A stretch of DNA of 64,000 bases from Paraglaciecola hydrolytica (lineage in GTDB: Bacteria > Pseudomonadota > Gammaproteobacteria > Enterobacterales > Alteromonadaceae): the NCBI RefSeq assembly GCF_001565895.1, contig NZ_LSNE01000005.1, positions 572,665-636,664 of the forward strand. Reading direction: 5' to 3'. Shown here in pieces: positions 49,886 through 59,789 of the stretch (position 1 is the stretch's first letter; every line of letters starts with the position of its first letter). Under the pieces are notes generated by a model. The model was not told the DNA's origin and did not search any database. It saw only the letters and a list, made by a program, of their open reading frames with translations. The position numbers and the translations under genes were made by a program.

Positions 49886-49899
49886 ATTACAGGTGTAAT
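49886..49899. promoter_or_regulatory. BlaI-type operator 1
   Basis: ATTACAGGTGTAAT, dyad TACA-N2-TGTA as bound by BlaI/MecI. Lies 37 bp upstream of the blaI start. Confidence 0.75.
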
Positions 49900-49911
49900 C
49901 TAAACACATTG

Positions 49912-49925
49912 ACTACACTTGTAAT
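49912..49925. promoter_or_regulatory. BlaI-type operator 2
   Basis: ACTACACTTGTAAT, dyad TACA-N2-TGTA, 26 bp centre-to-centre from operator 1 and 10 bp before the start codon. Paired operators are usual for BlaI/MecI. Confidence 0.75.
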
Positions 49926-49935
49926 CGGAAAGGCA

Positions 49936-50310
49936 ATGATCGAAATAAGCAAAACTGAATTTGAAGTAATGGATGCCTTATGGCAAGGCTATCCGGCATC
50001 CGCCAGCGACATCATTGAACGTCTTAATCAAGGCAAAGACTGGCATGAAAAAACCGTAAAAACCTTGTTGAGCCGCTTGGTTACTAAACAAGCCATCGAC
50101 TATGAAAAACAGCAACGCAGTTATTTGTACTTTCCCTTAGTTGAGAAAAGTGCCTATCTGGCCAATGAAAGCACCAGCATCGTCAGTCGTTTATTTGCCG
50201 GTAGAGTTGCGCCCTTAGTGGCGGGATTTGCCAATAGCGAAAACTTATCAAGACAGGATGTTAACGAACTAAAAGCCTTGATCGACCAATGGGAGAAAGA
50301 CAATGGCTAA
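49936..50310 (+). CDS. BlaI/MecI-family repressor
   Basis: A 124-residue winged-helix repressor. Start MIEISKTEFEVMDALWQGYP with GGAAAGG upstream. DNA-binding motif SASDIIERLNQGKDWHEKTV then KTLLSRLVTKQAIDYEKQQR. Normally cleaved when the partner sensor (next gene, 8-bp overlap) is activated. No beta-lactamase gene is nearby, so the target is probably its own operon, or another gene. Confidence 0.94.
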   Translation: MIEISKTEFEVMDALWQGYPASASDIIERLNQGKDWHEKTVKTLLSRLVTKQAIDYEKQQRSYLYFPLVEKSAYLANESTSIVSRLFAGRVAPLVAGFANSENLSRQDVNELKALIDQWEKDNG

Positions 50311-51529
50311 CTGGATACTGACACAACAAATCGTCTTGAGCATTAGTTTGATTTTACTGTTAGTAAGCGAAAAACTAGCACTCAAACAACTTGGCACTCG
50401 GCGCTTCTATCACTTGTGGTGGCTGTTACCCCTTGCCTTATTAGTAAACAACTTGCCGCATAATTTTGTGCAATTTACTGATCCTAATATATATCAGTAC
50501 CTCGTTAAATTTGAGCAAGGTACACAAAGCTTTGCGTCTCTCATAAACTGGCAATTTATCTGGCTAAGTGGTGTTGTGGTTGTCATCTTGGGTGCCGTGT
50601 ACAGCCAGTGGAAAATATCCTCTTTTACGCAGTCAGAATTTGATCGCAGCCAGTTAGCCTTAAGTATGCCAGACGGTTTACGGGTGGTTGAAATATCCCA
50701 GTGCCACTCACCGCTGTTACTGGGTTTGTTGCGTCCCACGCTCGTGTTACCCACTGGGTTTCAACAGCAATTTAGCCCCTTGCAGCAGCAACTCATTTTA
50801 CAACATGAATTAGTTCATTATCACCGCGCCGACAACCTGTTTAATGCCCTTGCAGTCATCTTTGTTGCGGTTTTTTGGTTCAATCCCTTGGTTTGGCTAG
50901 CTTACCCTGCATTTCGGCGCAGCCAAGAATTAGCTTGTGATCACACTGTTTTAGTCAACAAAAACAAAAACGAAAAAATCGCCTACAGCAAAGCCTTGCT
51001 GTTATGCCTTGCCCACCCAAACCAAACTTTTTCACTGTACTCACAATATGGAGCAAAACACGCTATGTTAAACAGAATAGAAGCCATCAAACATAATCCA
51101 CCCAGCAAAACCCGTTCAACTCTATTAACCTTAATCTTGTCTGTCAGTTTGCTAAGCGGCATAACACTGGCGAATCAACAAACGCCCACCGTCAACACAA
51201 ACAAGGTTAATGAAGCCAGCCCAGTCCTGCGTATCGAACCCAAATATCCCATTGCGGCGGCTCAGCAAAATATTGAAGGTTCAGTACTATTACAATTTGA
51301 TATCAATCAGGATGGCTCAACCGCTAATATTAAGGTCATCAAAGCTGAGCCTGAGCATACCTTTGATAAAGTAGCGATCACGGCCTTAGAACAGTGGCGC
51401 TATAAACCACAGATAATCGGTGGCCAGCCACAGTTGCAAGCCAATTTGTTAGTGCAATTAGATTTTAGGATGGATGAACATTCAAGTCAGATTAAACCAC
51501 TGATTGAGGGGATCAAGGTACTCAACTAA
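50303..51529 (+). CDS. BlaR1-like M56 peptidase with TonB C-terminal domain
   Basis: A 408-residue membrane protein. Four or so helices at about 5-20, 38-55, 90-108 and 185-205; zinc peptidase motif HELVHYHRADN (about residue 168). A further helix at about 270 precedes a periplasmic TonB-type domain: PKYPIAAAQQNIEGSVLLQF, DINQDGSTANIKVIKAEPEH and ALEQWRYKPQ. The usual penicillin-binding sensor domain of BlaR1 is absent, so it probably senses something else. Confidence 0.9.
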   Translation: MANWILTQQIVLSISLILLLVSEKLALKQLGTRRFYHLWWLLPLALLVNNLPHNFVQFTDPNIYQYLVKFEQGTQSFASLINWQFIWLSGVVVVILGAVYSQWKISSFTQSEFDRSQLALSMPDGLRVVEISQCHSPLLLGLLRPTLVLPTGFQQQFSPLQQQLILQHELVHYHRADNLFNALAVIFVAVFWFNPLVWLAYPAFRRSQELACDHTVLVNKNKNEKIAYSKALLLCLAHPNQTFSLYSQYGAKHAMLNRIEAIKHNPPSKTRSTLLTLILSVSLLSGITLANQQTPTVNTNKVNEASPVLRIEPKYPIAAAQQNIEGSVLLQFDINQDGSTANIKVIKAEPEHTFDKVAITALEQWRYKPQIIGGQPQLQANLLVQLDFRMDEHSSQIKPLIEGIKVLN

Positions 51530-51565
51530 CACAGCTACATATTTCCCTAATCAGTTGCCTTAGTA

Positions 51566-52276
51566 CTAAGGCAACTGAGCTGAATATACTTTACCTATCT
51601 GCTGCAATAACTCAGGGTCTGAATCAATGTTCGCGGCTAAATACAAATCATGAATCCAAGTAGGCTCAGAATAACTAATACTCACCATAGCAGGATCAAG
51701 TTGTTGCGCGGCCAAAGCTAATTTAACCGATTGTATATCAGTAAATAAAAAATCTATCTTGCCATTAAGTAATAAAGAAATTTGTTGTTCTAGTGTGGCA
51801 ACTACAAACAAATTTTTATCTATGGTAAAACCGAGCTCGATCAGTAGTTCATAAGCATAACCATCACGTACTGCGGCTGTAACATAATTTTTTGCGTCGG
51901 CGATACTGCTGAGATTTTGTTTGTTGTTACTCAATGAAATAAAACTATTGCCAATTTGGCCAAGTCTTTTTATCCAAAAAAAGTAGGGCTCACGCTCCGC
52001 GGTGCGATTCATGGAATAGATTAGGGTATTAGGTGTTGTTTTAACGGTATTGTAAGCTCTGGCCCAAGGCACAACATGAATGTCATAACTAAGCTGAGCA
52101 TCCGCCAATAACTGCTCCACTTGCTCGGTCGCAGTGCCAACAAGTTGCTTAGCCACCATAATTTGGAAGGGGGGTAATATTTCAGTATAAACCTCAACAT
52201 GCTGGGCAAATACGCTATGGTGGAAGAGCACAATCGCTACAGCCACCTTACGTATTATTATGTTGAGGTTGATCAT
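51566..52276 (-). CDS. Second orphan solute-binding protein
   Basis: A 236-residue periplasmic protein. Start MINLNIIIRKVAVAIVLFHH, signal peptide cleaved near VFAQH. Type-3 binding-protein features VEVYTEILPPFQIMVAKQLV, LIYSMNRTAEREPYFFWIKR and NYVTAAVRDGYAYELLIELG. No transporter genes alongside. Similar in pattern to the protein at 45574. Confidence 0.86.
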   Translation of the reverse strand: MINLNIIIRKVAVAIVLFHHSVFAQHVEVYTEILPPFQIMVAKQLVGTATEQVEQLLADAQLSYDIHVVPWARAYNTVKTTPNTLIYSMNRTAEREPYFFWIKRLGQIGNSFISLSNNKQNLSSIADAKNYVTAAVRDGYAYELLIELGFTIDKNLFVVATLEQQISLLLNGKIDFLFTDIQSVKLALAAQQLDPAMVSISYSEPTWIHDLYLAANIDSDPELLQQIGKVYSAQLP

Positions 52277-52402
52277 TTTCAAAAACGTTTGTTCCTTAAA
52301 ATGCTTGGCGTAATGCTGTTTACCAAACCATACCATCACCCACCAGTTTCACGCCATTTGAGCGTTAAATCAAGTCTCTACTAGCAATCTCTATTAACAA
52401 TA

Positions 52403-52423
52403 AAGCCGGCATGACGCCGGCTT
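52403..52423 (-). terminator. Rho-independent terminator of maeA
   Basis: Perfect 8-bp stem AAGCCGGC-atgac-GCCGGCTT, followed on the minus strand by TTATTGTTAATAG. Lies 8 bp past the maeA stop; may also stop transcripts from the left. Confidence 0.82.
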
Positions 52424-52430
52424 ATGTAAG

Positions 52431-54125
52431 CTAAATACTGACCCGTTTATAAGGGCGATATTCGGGCAACCAAAAGTTTTTCTCAATCCGCTCTAATAAA
52501 ACTTCGTCAGGTACTTCCAGCGCCAAACCTTGTTGAATGGCAATTTTACCCACTTCAAAAGCGATTTTTTTGCTTAGATTCGCTATTTCGCGCAAGGGTG
52601 GTAATAAAGAACCTTCGCCATTAAGCGCCAAAGGTGAGGCATTAGCTAAAGCAGCGCTGGTGGCCATTAACATTTCATCGCTAATCAGACTCGCTTTGGC
52701 TGCAATCACACCAAGGCCAATACCAGGGAAAATATAACTATTGTTACACTGGGCGATATGGAACGTTTTGCCTTTGTATTCTGCTGGTTTAAATGGGCTA
52801 CCTGTGGCAATAATCACCTCGCCATCAGTCCATTCGATAACTTGTTGTGGCGTTGCTTCAACCTGACGAGACGGGTTACTTAAAGGAAATATAATGGGAA
52901 CGGCGCAGTGTTGTTTCATACCGCGAATTACTTGCTCGGTAAAGAGTCCCGCTTGTCCGGATACACCAATAAGTACATCGGGTTTTGCGCAGTTAATTAC
53001 ATCTAATAACGCGGGAAATTCACCACTATATGACCAGCTTGCTAGTGCTTCATTACTTTGACAAAGTCGCTGCTGGAAATCACGCAAGCCCTGCATGTCT
53101 TCGGCTAATAAACCAAAGCGATCAACCATAAATACTTGACTACGGGCCTGTGCATCGGAAATTCCTTCACTGCACATTTGTTTAATTATTTGCTCAGCGA
53201 TACCACAACCTGCCGAACCTGCTCCAACAAACACCACATTGAGCTTGGATAATTGAGTATTTTTGCTTTTACAAGCGGCTAAAATAGTGCCTACAGTTAC
53301 CGCTGCAGTACCTTGAATGTCATCATTAAAACAACATACTTTGTCACGATAACGCTCCAAAATAGGCATGGCGTTGGGCTGAGCAAAATCTTCAAACTGC
53401 AACATCACTTCTGGCCAGCGACGTTGCACGGCTTGAATAAACATATCCACAAACTCATCATATTCAGCCTGCCCAATACGTTTATGCCGCGCGCCCATGT
53501 ACATTGGGTCGGCCAAGAGCTTTTCGTTATTAGTTCCCACATCTAACATAACAGGTAAGGTGTAAGCAGGGCTAATACCGCCACATGCCGTATATAGCGA
53601 TAACTTACCTATGGGAATACCCATGCCGCCTATACCTTGGTCACCCAAACCTAAAATGCGCTCACCATCCGTGACGACAATGACCTTTACTTTACGCTTG
53701 GTGGCATTGCGCAAGATATCGTCCATTTGATGGCGTTCTGAATAGGAAATAAACAGGCCACGAGAACTACGGTAAATATCCGAAAACTGCTCACAAGCAT
53801 CCCCCACGGTAGGGGTATAAATGATCGGCATCATTTCATCAATATGTTGTTTGATTAGGCGGTAATACAAAGTCTCATTGTTGTCTTGAATTGCACGTAA
53901 ATAAATATGTTTATTGATCGGCTCTTCAAAGCTGGAGTACTGCATATAGGCACGACTCACTTGCTCTTCAATTGTTTCATAACGCGGCGGAATTAAACCG
54001 GTTAAATTGAAAGCAACTCGTTCAGTGGCGCTGAATGCACTGCCTTTGTTAAGTAAGGGAGTTTCCAACAATGAGGGGCCGGAATGGGGAATATACAAAG
54101 CACTTTTGGTTGCTTTATCTGTCAT
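52431..54125 (-). CDS. maeA: NAD-dependent malic enzyme
   Basis: A 564-residue enzyme that converts L-malate to pyruvate and CO2 using NAD. Conserved [20 protein letters not shown] (catalytic Tyr), [40 protein letters not shown] and [17 protein letters not shown], with the NAD fold [14 protein letters not shown]. Length and sequence fit MaeA (SfcA) of gammaproteobacteria. Cytoplasmic. Start [20 protein letters not shown]. Confidence 0.96.
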   Translation of the reverse strand: MTDKATKSALYIPHSGPSLLETPLLNKGSAFSATERVAFNLTGLIPPRYETIEEQVSRAYMQYSSFEEPINKHIYLRAIQDNNETLYYRLIKQHIDEMMPIIYTPTVGDACEQFSDIYRSSRGLFISYSERHQMDDILRNATKRKVKVIVVTDGERILGLGDQGIGGMGIPIGKLSLYTACGGISPAYTLPVMLDVGTNNEKLLADPMYMGARHKRIGQAEYDEFVDMFIQAVQRRWPEVMLQFEDFAQPNAMPILERYRDKVCCFNDDIQGTAAVTVGTILAACKSKNTQLSKLNVVFVGAGSAGCGIAEQIIKQMCSEGISDAQARSQVFMVDRFGLLAEDMQGLRDFQQRLCQSNEALASWSYSGEFPALLDVINCAKPDVLIGVSGQAGLFTEQVIRGMKQHCAVPIIFPLSNPSRQVEATPQQVIEWTDGEVIIATGSPFKPAEYKGKTFHIAQCNNSYIFPGIGLGVIAAKASLISDEMLMATSAALANASPLALNGEGSLLPPLREIANLSKKIAFEVGKIAIQQGLALEVPDEVLLERIEKNFWLPEYRPYKRVSI

Positions 54126-54221
54126 GTTATTTTGTCCTGTCGTATTTTTCGCCCTAACACTGCTTATAAAATGTTTATATCAGTGTAGGGCTTGCATAGT
54201 TTTTATTGTTTTGAACGTTAT

Positions 54222-56852
54222 TTAAAATATCTCTTCTGCGGCTTGTTTGGTGTCATCATCGCCGCTGTCAATAATTTCGCTTTCAGCCACAAAAACCTGT
54301 GGTTCGCTGCCTTCAACAAAATATTCAAACATCGAGGTTTTGTCGGTACGACTGGTTAACTTGCCAGAGTTTCTGTCGATACGTACCGTTACCAAGTCAG
54401 TAGGCATGGGCAATTGATGCTCAGGCACCCCATCTAGCGCTTGTTGCATAAACCTGATCCACGCTGGTTGCGCCGCTACTGCACCAGCTTCAGTTTCGAC
54501 CATGGCATTACCGATATAATTGTATTTTTCAGGGTTTTTATTGACTAGATTACGGTTAGCCGATGCTCTACCTAAACGCCTGTTACTATCATCAAAACCA
54601 ACCCAAGCTGTAGCAACTAAATCCGGTGTGAAACCGCTGAACCAGGTATCTCGCACGTCATTTGTGGTACCGGTTTTTCCAGCGACATCTTCACGTTTAA
54701 GCAGCAAAGCTGTACGCCATCCGGTGCCTCGATTTTCCCAACGCCCATTAATACTCACGGCTGAACGCATCATTTCGGCCACTAAAAAAGCATTTTCGGC
54801 ACTGATCACTCTCGGTGCTTGGCGCTTTGTTTTTTGCTGACTAACAGGTGTTTGATGCAAACCAAACTCGGCCGCTAACATCGCTTCAACATCGGTTTCA
54901 GTTGGCTCTGCGATACTATCAGTTTCTTCGGCTTGCTTATCACAAGGGTCACAAGCGTAGGCGGGATCGACTTGCCACAACAACTTGCCGTAATCATCTT
55001 CAATGCGCTGAATAAAATGGGCTTGAATTAAAAAACCACCATTGGCGATGGTTGCCATAGCGGTCACAACTTCTAAGGGGGTATGAGAGCCAGAGCCTAA
55101 AGAAACTGTTTCATCGTTGGGAATATCAGCCAAATTAAAGCCAAAACGTGCTAAATGTTTTTCAACTAAATTAACGCCCAAAGCTCTGACTAAACGCACA
55201 GATACGACGTTTTTAGATTTAGTTAATGCCTCGCGCAAACGAATTGGTCCATCATATTCAGCAGGCGAGTTTTCAGGACGCCAAGCTGTGCCAGTGCCGG
55301 CTTCCCATTGGGTAATCGGTGCGTCGTTGATGATGCTAGCAAGGGTATATCCATTATCTAACGCAGCAGAATAAATAAAGGGCTTGATGTTAGAGCCAAC
55401 CTGACGTTTAGCCTGAGTAGCGCGATTAAATTGACTTTGATAAAAGCTATAACCACCGACTACGGCCTGGGCGGCACCATTATGCGGGTCGAGCGCGATA
55501 AAGGCGCTACTCGCCTCTGGGTACTGGGCTAATTGCCAATGCTGATCATCTTCACGCTGACGGATTAAAATAAATGCGCCTGCTTTTAAAATATCACTGG
55601 CAACCTTAGGTTCAGGGCCTTGTTTAGTATCATTAATAAAGGGACGGGCCCAATCCAAGCCTTCCCAATCGATAGTGCGGTACTGACCTTGTTTATCAAA
55701 TACCACAATATCCTGTTCGTTAACTTTTACCACTATCGCGGCATGCAAAGATTCAAAAGTAGGATAATCGGCTAATAACTCGGACATTTGTTGTTCTGAC
55801 CATTGTTTAGGATCAGTACCTGTTATTTTTTCATCGTCTTCTTCAGTAGAGGGGGCCTTATTCGCCTCGCTATTTTCCCACAGCTGACGAATGGGTCCAT
55901 GATATCCATGACGTTCATCATAGTCGTGTAAATTACGCTGCAAGGCTTGTTGGGCAGCTATTTGCAAATTTGAGGGGACGGTTGAAAACACTTGATAACC
56001 ACCGGTTTCAGCCTCTTCTTTGCCATAGATACTGATCATTTCATTATAAATATGGTCAGCCAAATACGGCGCATCTAATTCAATTTCGGCACCATGGCGT
56101 TTGGCACTCACAGGAGCCGCCGCCGCTTCGTCAAATTCAGCTTGATTGATATACCCCTCATCTAACATACGCAACAGCACTATACGCCGACGCACAACAG
56201 CTCGATCAGGGCGGCTGATGGGATTTAATACCGAAGGCGCCTGTGGCAAACCAGCAATGGTAGCAATTTGTGCCAGAGTCAGTTCATTCACCGTTTTACC
56301 GTAATAAACCTGAGCAGCCGCACCAAAACCAAAGGCTCTATGGCCTAATTCGACTTTATTTAGATATAACTCTAAAATTTCATCTTTAGTCAGTACTTGC
56401 TCCATGTGCCAAGCGATGACTATCTCTCTGATTTTACGTATATAGTGTTTATCACGGGTTAAGAAAAAGTCTCGGGCCAGCTGCATTGTCAAGGTACTGC
56501 CGCCTTGACCTTTTTCACCGGTTAAAACTAAATTAACCAAAGCGCGCATCATGCCGATAGGATCTATACCCGGATGATCGTAAAAACGACTATCCTCAGT
56601 AGCAATAACCGCTTGAATGAGTTTAGGTGACACCTCAGATAATTTAAGCGGGATCCGACGTTTTACGCCATACTGCGAGATGAGCATACCATCCTGAGTA
56701 TATATACGCATTGGTGTTTGTAGGCGCACATCTTTTAATACATCAACGCTGGGCAGATCGGCTTTGATATAAAAATAGGTACCTATAACAAGGACAAGGC
56801 CGAGTAAAAACAAGGCAGAAACACTGATTATTAATGGTTTTATATACTTCAC
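54222..56852 (-). CDS. mrcA: Penicillin-binding protein 1A
   Basis: An 876-residue bifunctional peptidoglycan synthase. Membrane anchor at about residues 8-28 (ISVSALFLLGLVLVIGTYFY). Glycosyltransferase motifs ATEDSRFYDHPGIDPIGMMR and GGSTLTMQLARDFFLTRDK. Transpeptidase motifs SNIK (QVGSNIKPFIYSAALD), SKN (LTKSKNVVSVRLVR) and KTGT (VAGKTGTTNDVRDTWFSGF), all intact. An extra PBP1A-type OB-like insert lies between the two halves. It is divergent from pilM, the usual order in this group. Confidence 0.97.
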   Translation of the reverse strand: MKYIKPLIISVSALFLLGLVLVIGTYFYIKADLPSVDVLKDVRLQTPMRIYTQDGMLISQYGVKRRIPLKLSEVSPKLIQAVIATEDSRFYDHPGIDPIGMMRALVNLVLTGEKGQGGSTLTMQLARDFFLTRDKHYIRKIREIVIAWHMEQVLTKDEILELYLNKVELGHRAFGFGAAAQVYYGKTVNELTLAQIATIAGLPQAPSVLNPISRPDRAVVRRRIVLLRMLDEGYINQAEFDEAAAAPVSAKRHGAEIELDAPYLADHIYNEMISIYGKEEAETGGYQVFSTVPSNLQIAAQQALQRNLHDYDERHGYHGPIRQLWENSEANKAPSTEEDDEKITGTDPKQWSEQQMSELLADYPTFESLHAAIVVKVNEQDIVVFDKQGQYRTIDWEGLDWARPFINDTKQGPEPKVASDILKAGAFILIRQREDDQHWQLAQYPEASSAFIALDPHNGAAQAVVGGYSFYQSQFNRATQAKRQVGSNIKPFIYSAALDNGYTLASIINDAPITQWEAGTGTAWRPENSPAEYDGPIRLREALTKSKNVVSVRLVRALGVNLVEKHLARFGFNLADIPNDETVSLGSGSHTPLEVVTAMATIANGGFLIQAHFIQRIEDDYGKLLWQVDPAYACDPCDKQAEETDSIAEPTETDVEAMLAAEFGLHQTPVSQQKTKRQAPRVISAENAFLVAEMMRSAVSINGRWENRGTGWRTALLLKREDVAGKTGTTNDVRDTWFSGFTPDLVATAWVGFDDSNRRLGRASANRNLVNKNPEKYNYIGNAMVETEAGAVAAQPAWIRFMQQALDGVPEHQLPMPTDLVTVRIDRNSGKLTSRTDKTSMFEYFVEGSEPQVFVAESEIIDSGDDDTKQAAEEIF

Positions 56853-56975
56853 GAACTAAGGATACCAAGGTAACTTTGCAAAAATGATTTATATTTTATA
56901 CCTATGTACTGTTATTAGATCCATAAATAACAAAATTTTAAGTAATAATACTAAATCGAAGATTAACTTATTGTT

Positions 56976-58055
56976 GTGGAACGTAATGTGTTGAAAAACC
57001 TGTTTAGCAAAAAAGCCCAACAAGTCATTGGTTTGGACATTGGCTCCCGCTTTGTAAAAGCTGTGGTGCTAGAAAAAACCAGTAATAAGTTTAGCGTACA
57101 AGCTTTTGCCTGTGAACCCATCATTGGTAATGCCTTTGTCGAGCGCGAAATTAAAGATTTCGAAGCCGTAAGTACTGCACTTAAAAAAGTAAAGGCAGCG
57201 CTGAAGTTTAAAAACAAATTTGTGGCTATTGCCGTATCCGGCTCAACTGTACTTAATAAAATAGTCTACATGCAGCCTGGTCTTTCTGATTATGAACTAG
57301 AAAGCCAAATCGAACTTGAAGCTGACAGCTTGATACCCTATCCCTTAGAAGAAGTTTATATCGACTTTGAAGAACTAAGCGATAGTGTCAATAGTTCAAA
57401 CAAGGTCGAAGTGCTACTGAGCGCTGTACACAAAGACATCGTCGATCGCCGTATCACTTTATTAGGTGAAGTCGGTTACGAAGCGAAAATTATAGATGTA
57501 GAAAATTATGCTTTAGCCACCGCAGTGAGTCAGTTTTATCCAACTGAACAAGACACTAACCTATGCTGTTTAAACATTGGGGCGACCTATATACAGTTTT
57601 GCGCAGTGAATAGCGGCAAAGTTGTATATACCAAAGATCATAGTTTTGGCATGGACTCGCTCATCCAAGATTTAGTGCTGTTGTATAACGAAGAACGTTC
57701 ACATATTGAAAAGCAATTGCAAAACAATAGTTTACCAGACAACTGGAAATTGGATTCCTATCCTCTGTTTTTAGCTAATCTGCAACAGCATATTAATCGG
57801 GCTTTACAAGTGTATATCAGTGCTACTGGCGCTAAACGCCCAGAGCGTTTATTAATTTGTGGCGGTGCATGTCATATAGCCACTATCGCCAGTGACTTAA
57901 CTTCTGAGCTGGGTATCGAAGTAGAATTATTTAATCCCTTTGCCAATATGACATTATCTGAATCTTTGCAAAATTCAGATTTTAATGTTTTTGCACCGCA
58001 GTTGGCTATCGCCGCTGGCTTAGCGAGCAGGAGTTTTAGTCCATGGCACATATAA
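56976..58055 (+). CDS. pilM: Type IV pilus assembly protein PilM
   Basis: A 359-residue actin-like ATPase on the cytoplasmic side. Features VIGLDIGSRFVKAVVLEKTS and CCLNIGATYIQFCAVNSGKV (nucleotide-binding regions), GGACHIATIASDLTSELGIE. GTG at 56976 is the start used; a GTG at 56988 is a near alternative, and neither has a strong ribosome site. First gene of pilMNOPQ; overlaps pilN by 13 bp. Confidence 0.95.
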   Translation: MERNVLKNLFSKKAQQVIGLDIGSRFVKAVVLEKTSNKFSVQAFACEPIIGNAFVEREIKDFEAVSTALKKVKAALKFKNKFVAIAVSGSTVLNKIVYMQPGLSDYELESQIELEADSLIPYPLEEVYIDFEELSDSVNSSNKVEVLLSAVHKDIVDRRITLLGEVGYEAKIIDVENYALATAVSQFYPTEQDTNLCCLNIGATYIQFCAVNSGKVVYTKDHSFGMDSLIQDLVLLYNEERSHIEKQLQNNSLPDNWKLDSYPLFLANLQQHINRALQVYISATGAKRPERLLICGGACHIATIASDLTSELGIEVELFNPFANMTLSESLQNSDFNVFAPQLAIAAGLASRSFSPWHI

Positions 58056-58627
58056 ATTTATTACCCTGGCGCGAAAGCCTACGGGTTGAACAAAAACGTA
58101 ACTATCTAACGATGTTAGCCGGCATCGCCATCGTTGGCTTAGGGTTAATGTTTGGTGTAGGCACAGTGGTTGACAATATGATTACCAATCAAGGTAAACG
58201 TAATCAATTTATCGATACACAGATTGTTTCTTTAGATGCACAAATCGAAAAAATCAAAGACATCAAAAAAGATAAAGAAGCGATAGAGCAACGAATGGCC
58301 TTAATTGAACAATTAGAAGCCAGTCGTAACGCCGTACCTCGAGTGCTGGATGAATTAGTAAAATTAGTACCTCCAGGTCTGTCATTTAGGAGTTTTTCTC
58401 GCAAAGGTAACCAGATCGAAATATTAGGTGTCAGCGAATCCAACAATAGATTGGCGGATTTTATGCGCCAGTTAGAGCAATCAAAGGTTTTCAGCAGTGG
58501 CGTATTGTCCTCAATCGTGGCCGATACCTCTGCGCTCGAAGCAGTCAGTGACTTTAAATTGACCTTTACTATTAATCCTAGTGTTGCTCCCGACTTTTCC
58601 AAAATCAACGCTGAGGTCAAGCAATGA
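58043..58627 (+). CDS. pilN: Type IV pilus inner-membrane protein PilN
   Basis: A 194-residue bitopic protein. The conserved N-terminus MAHINLLPWRESLRVEQKRN binds PilM (INLLPW motif). Membrane helix at about 22-42, coiled coil at about 60-95, then a ferredoxin-like domain. Partner of PilO. Overlaps pilO by 4 bp. Confidence 0.96.
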   Translation: MAHINLLPWRESLRVEQKRNYLTMLAGIAIVGLGLMFGVGTVVDNMITNQGKRNQFIDTQIVSLDAQIEKIKDIKKDKEAIEQRMALIEQLEASRNAVPRVLDELVKLVPPGLSFRSFSRKGNQIEILGVSESNNRLADFMRQLEQSKVFSSGVLSSIVADTSALEAVSDFKLTFTINPSVAPDFSKINAEVKQ

Positions 58628-59256
58628 AATTTGATGTCAGCAAGTTAAAAGAAATTAATGAGTTAGATTTTGAACAGGTCGCAGTATGGCCTTTTGAAGT
58701 CAAAACCGTTGTTGCAGTATTTGTCGCCGTGATTGGTTTAGTGGGTGGATATTATGCTTTAGTGCAATCCAAATTACCTACTTTAGAAGCGGCACAAAAG
58801 CGCGAAGTGGAACTCAAACAAAACTATCAAGCCAAATATCGTATTGCGGTTAACTTAACGGCTTATGAAGAGCAGCTTGCAAGACTTAAATCAGACTTTT
58901 CCTCGATGTTAAAATCCTTGCCAACCAGCAATGAAACTCCAGGATTGTTGGATGATATTACTTTGGTAGGTACCTCTGCTGGTCTAACATTCAGATTATT
59001 AAATTGGCAACAAGAAGTTCCCAAAGAATTTTATACCGAACTGCCAATTCAGATGGAAGTGACGGGGGGTTATCATAATTTTGGCCAGTTTGCTTCGGAC
59101 ATAGCGGGCTTACCTCGTATAGTTACAGTGCATGATTTTGAGATATCTCAAGAAGCCTCAACCTTAAAACTTAAAGTCCAAGCTAAAACCTATCGAACTG
59201 GTAATGCTGACTTAGCGGCTAATCAAAGTACTGCCACTAATAAGGGGCAAAAATAA
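58624..59256 (+). CDS. pilO: Type IV pilus inner-membrane protein PilO
   Basis: A 210-residue protein with one membrane helix (VVAVFVAVIGLVGGYYALVQ), a coiled coil and a periplasmic domain (FGQFASDIAGLPRIVTVHDF is the typical PilO block). Forms the alignment subcomplex with PilN and PilP. Stop and next start overlap by 1 bp. Confidence 0.96.
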   Translation: MKFDVSKLKEINELDFEQVAVWPFEVKTVVAVFVAVIGLVGGYYALVQSKLPTLEAAQKREVELKQNYQAKYRIAVNLTAYEEQLARLKSDFSSMLKSLPTSNETPGLLDDITLVGTSAGLTFRLLNWQQEVPKEFYTELPIQMEVTGGYHNFGQFASDIAGLPRIVTVHDFEISQEASTLKLKVQAKTYRTGNADLAANQSTATNKGQK

Positions 59257-59789
59257 TGAAACTATTAGTTATTGGCGCTTTAGCAATCGTACTTTGTGCA
59301 TGTGATGCCAAAATTGACGACTTGCAGCTTTATGTTACCGAGGTTCAACAAAACACACCGGTTAGTATCGAACCCTATCCAGAGTTTGACGCCAAACCCA
59401 CGTTTATTTATTCGGCCGAGTCCTTAAGAAGTCCCTTTCAGCATCCCAGAAATGTTGGAGTTGAAATGAAACCTTCTTCGCAGCCTAATTGTGCACAACC
59501 TGAATTTGCCAGAACCAAACAACCTCTTGAAAAGTTTGGTATCGACGCCTTATCGGTTACAGGAGTGTTCACGTCTAACGGTAAAAAGTGGGCACTCATT
59601 CAATCTAATACCGGTAGTTTATTCAAAGTAACTAAAGGTGACCACCTTGGGTTATTTTTTGGAACAATAGATTCAATCAACAATGGCACAGTTTCATTTA
59701 CTGAAATGCTGCCCGATGGTGCTGGTTGTTGGCAGAAAAAACAAGCTACTCTCACCATGCTTTCGAAGGCAGGAGAAAATAATGTCTGA
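59256..59789 (+). CDS. pilP: Type IV pilus lipoprotein PilP
   Basis: A 177-residue lipoprotein (lipobox LCAC, Cys16). The C-terminal beta domain (IDALSVTGVFTSNGKKWALI then KVTKGDHLGLFFGTIDSINN) docks on PilQ. Links inner-membrane PilNO to the secretin. Confidence 0.95.
   Translation: MKLLVIGALAIVLCACDAKIDDLQLYVTEVQQNTPVSIEPYPEFDAKPTFIYSAESLRSPFQHPRNVGVEMKPSSQPNCAQPEFARTKQPLEKFGIDALSVTGVFTSNGKKWALIQSNTGSLFKVTKGDHLGLFFGTIDSINNGTVSFTEMLPDGAGCWQKKQATLTMLSKAGENNV

Noticed and set aside
50303-51529. Beta-lactam resistance sensor
   Set aside because: No penicillin-binding sensor domain and no beta-lactamase gene nearby.
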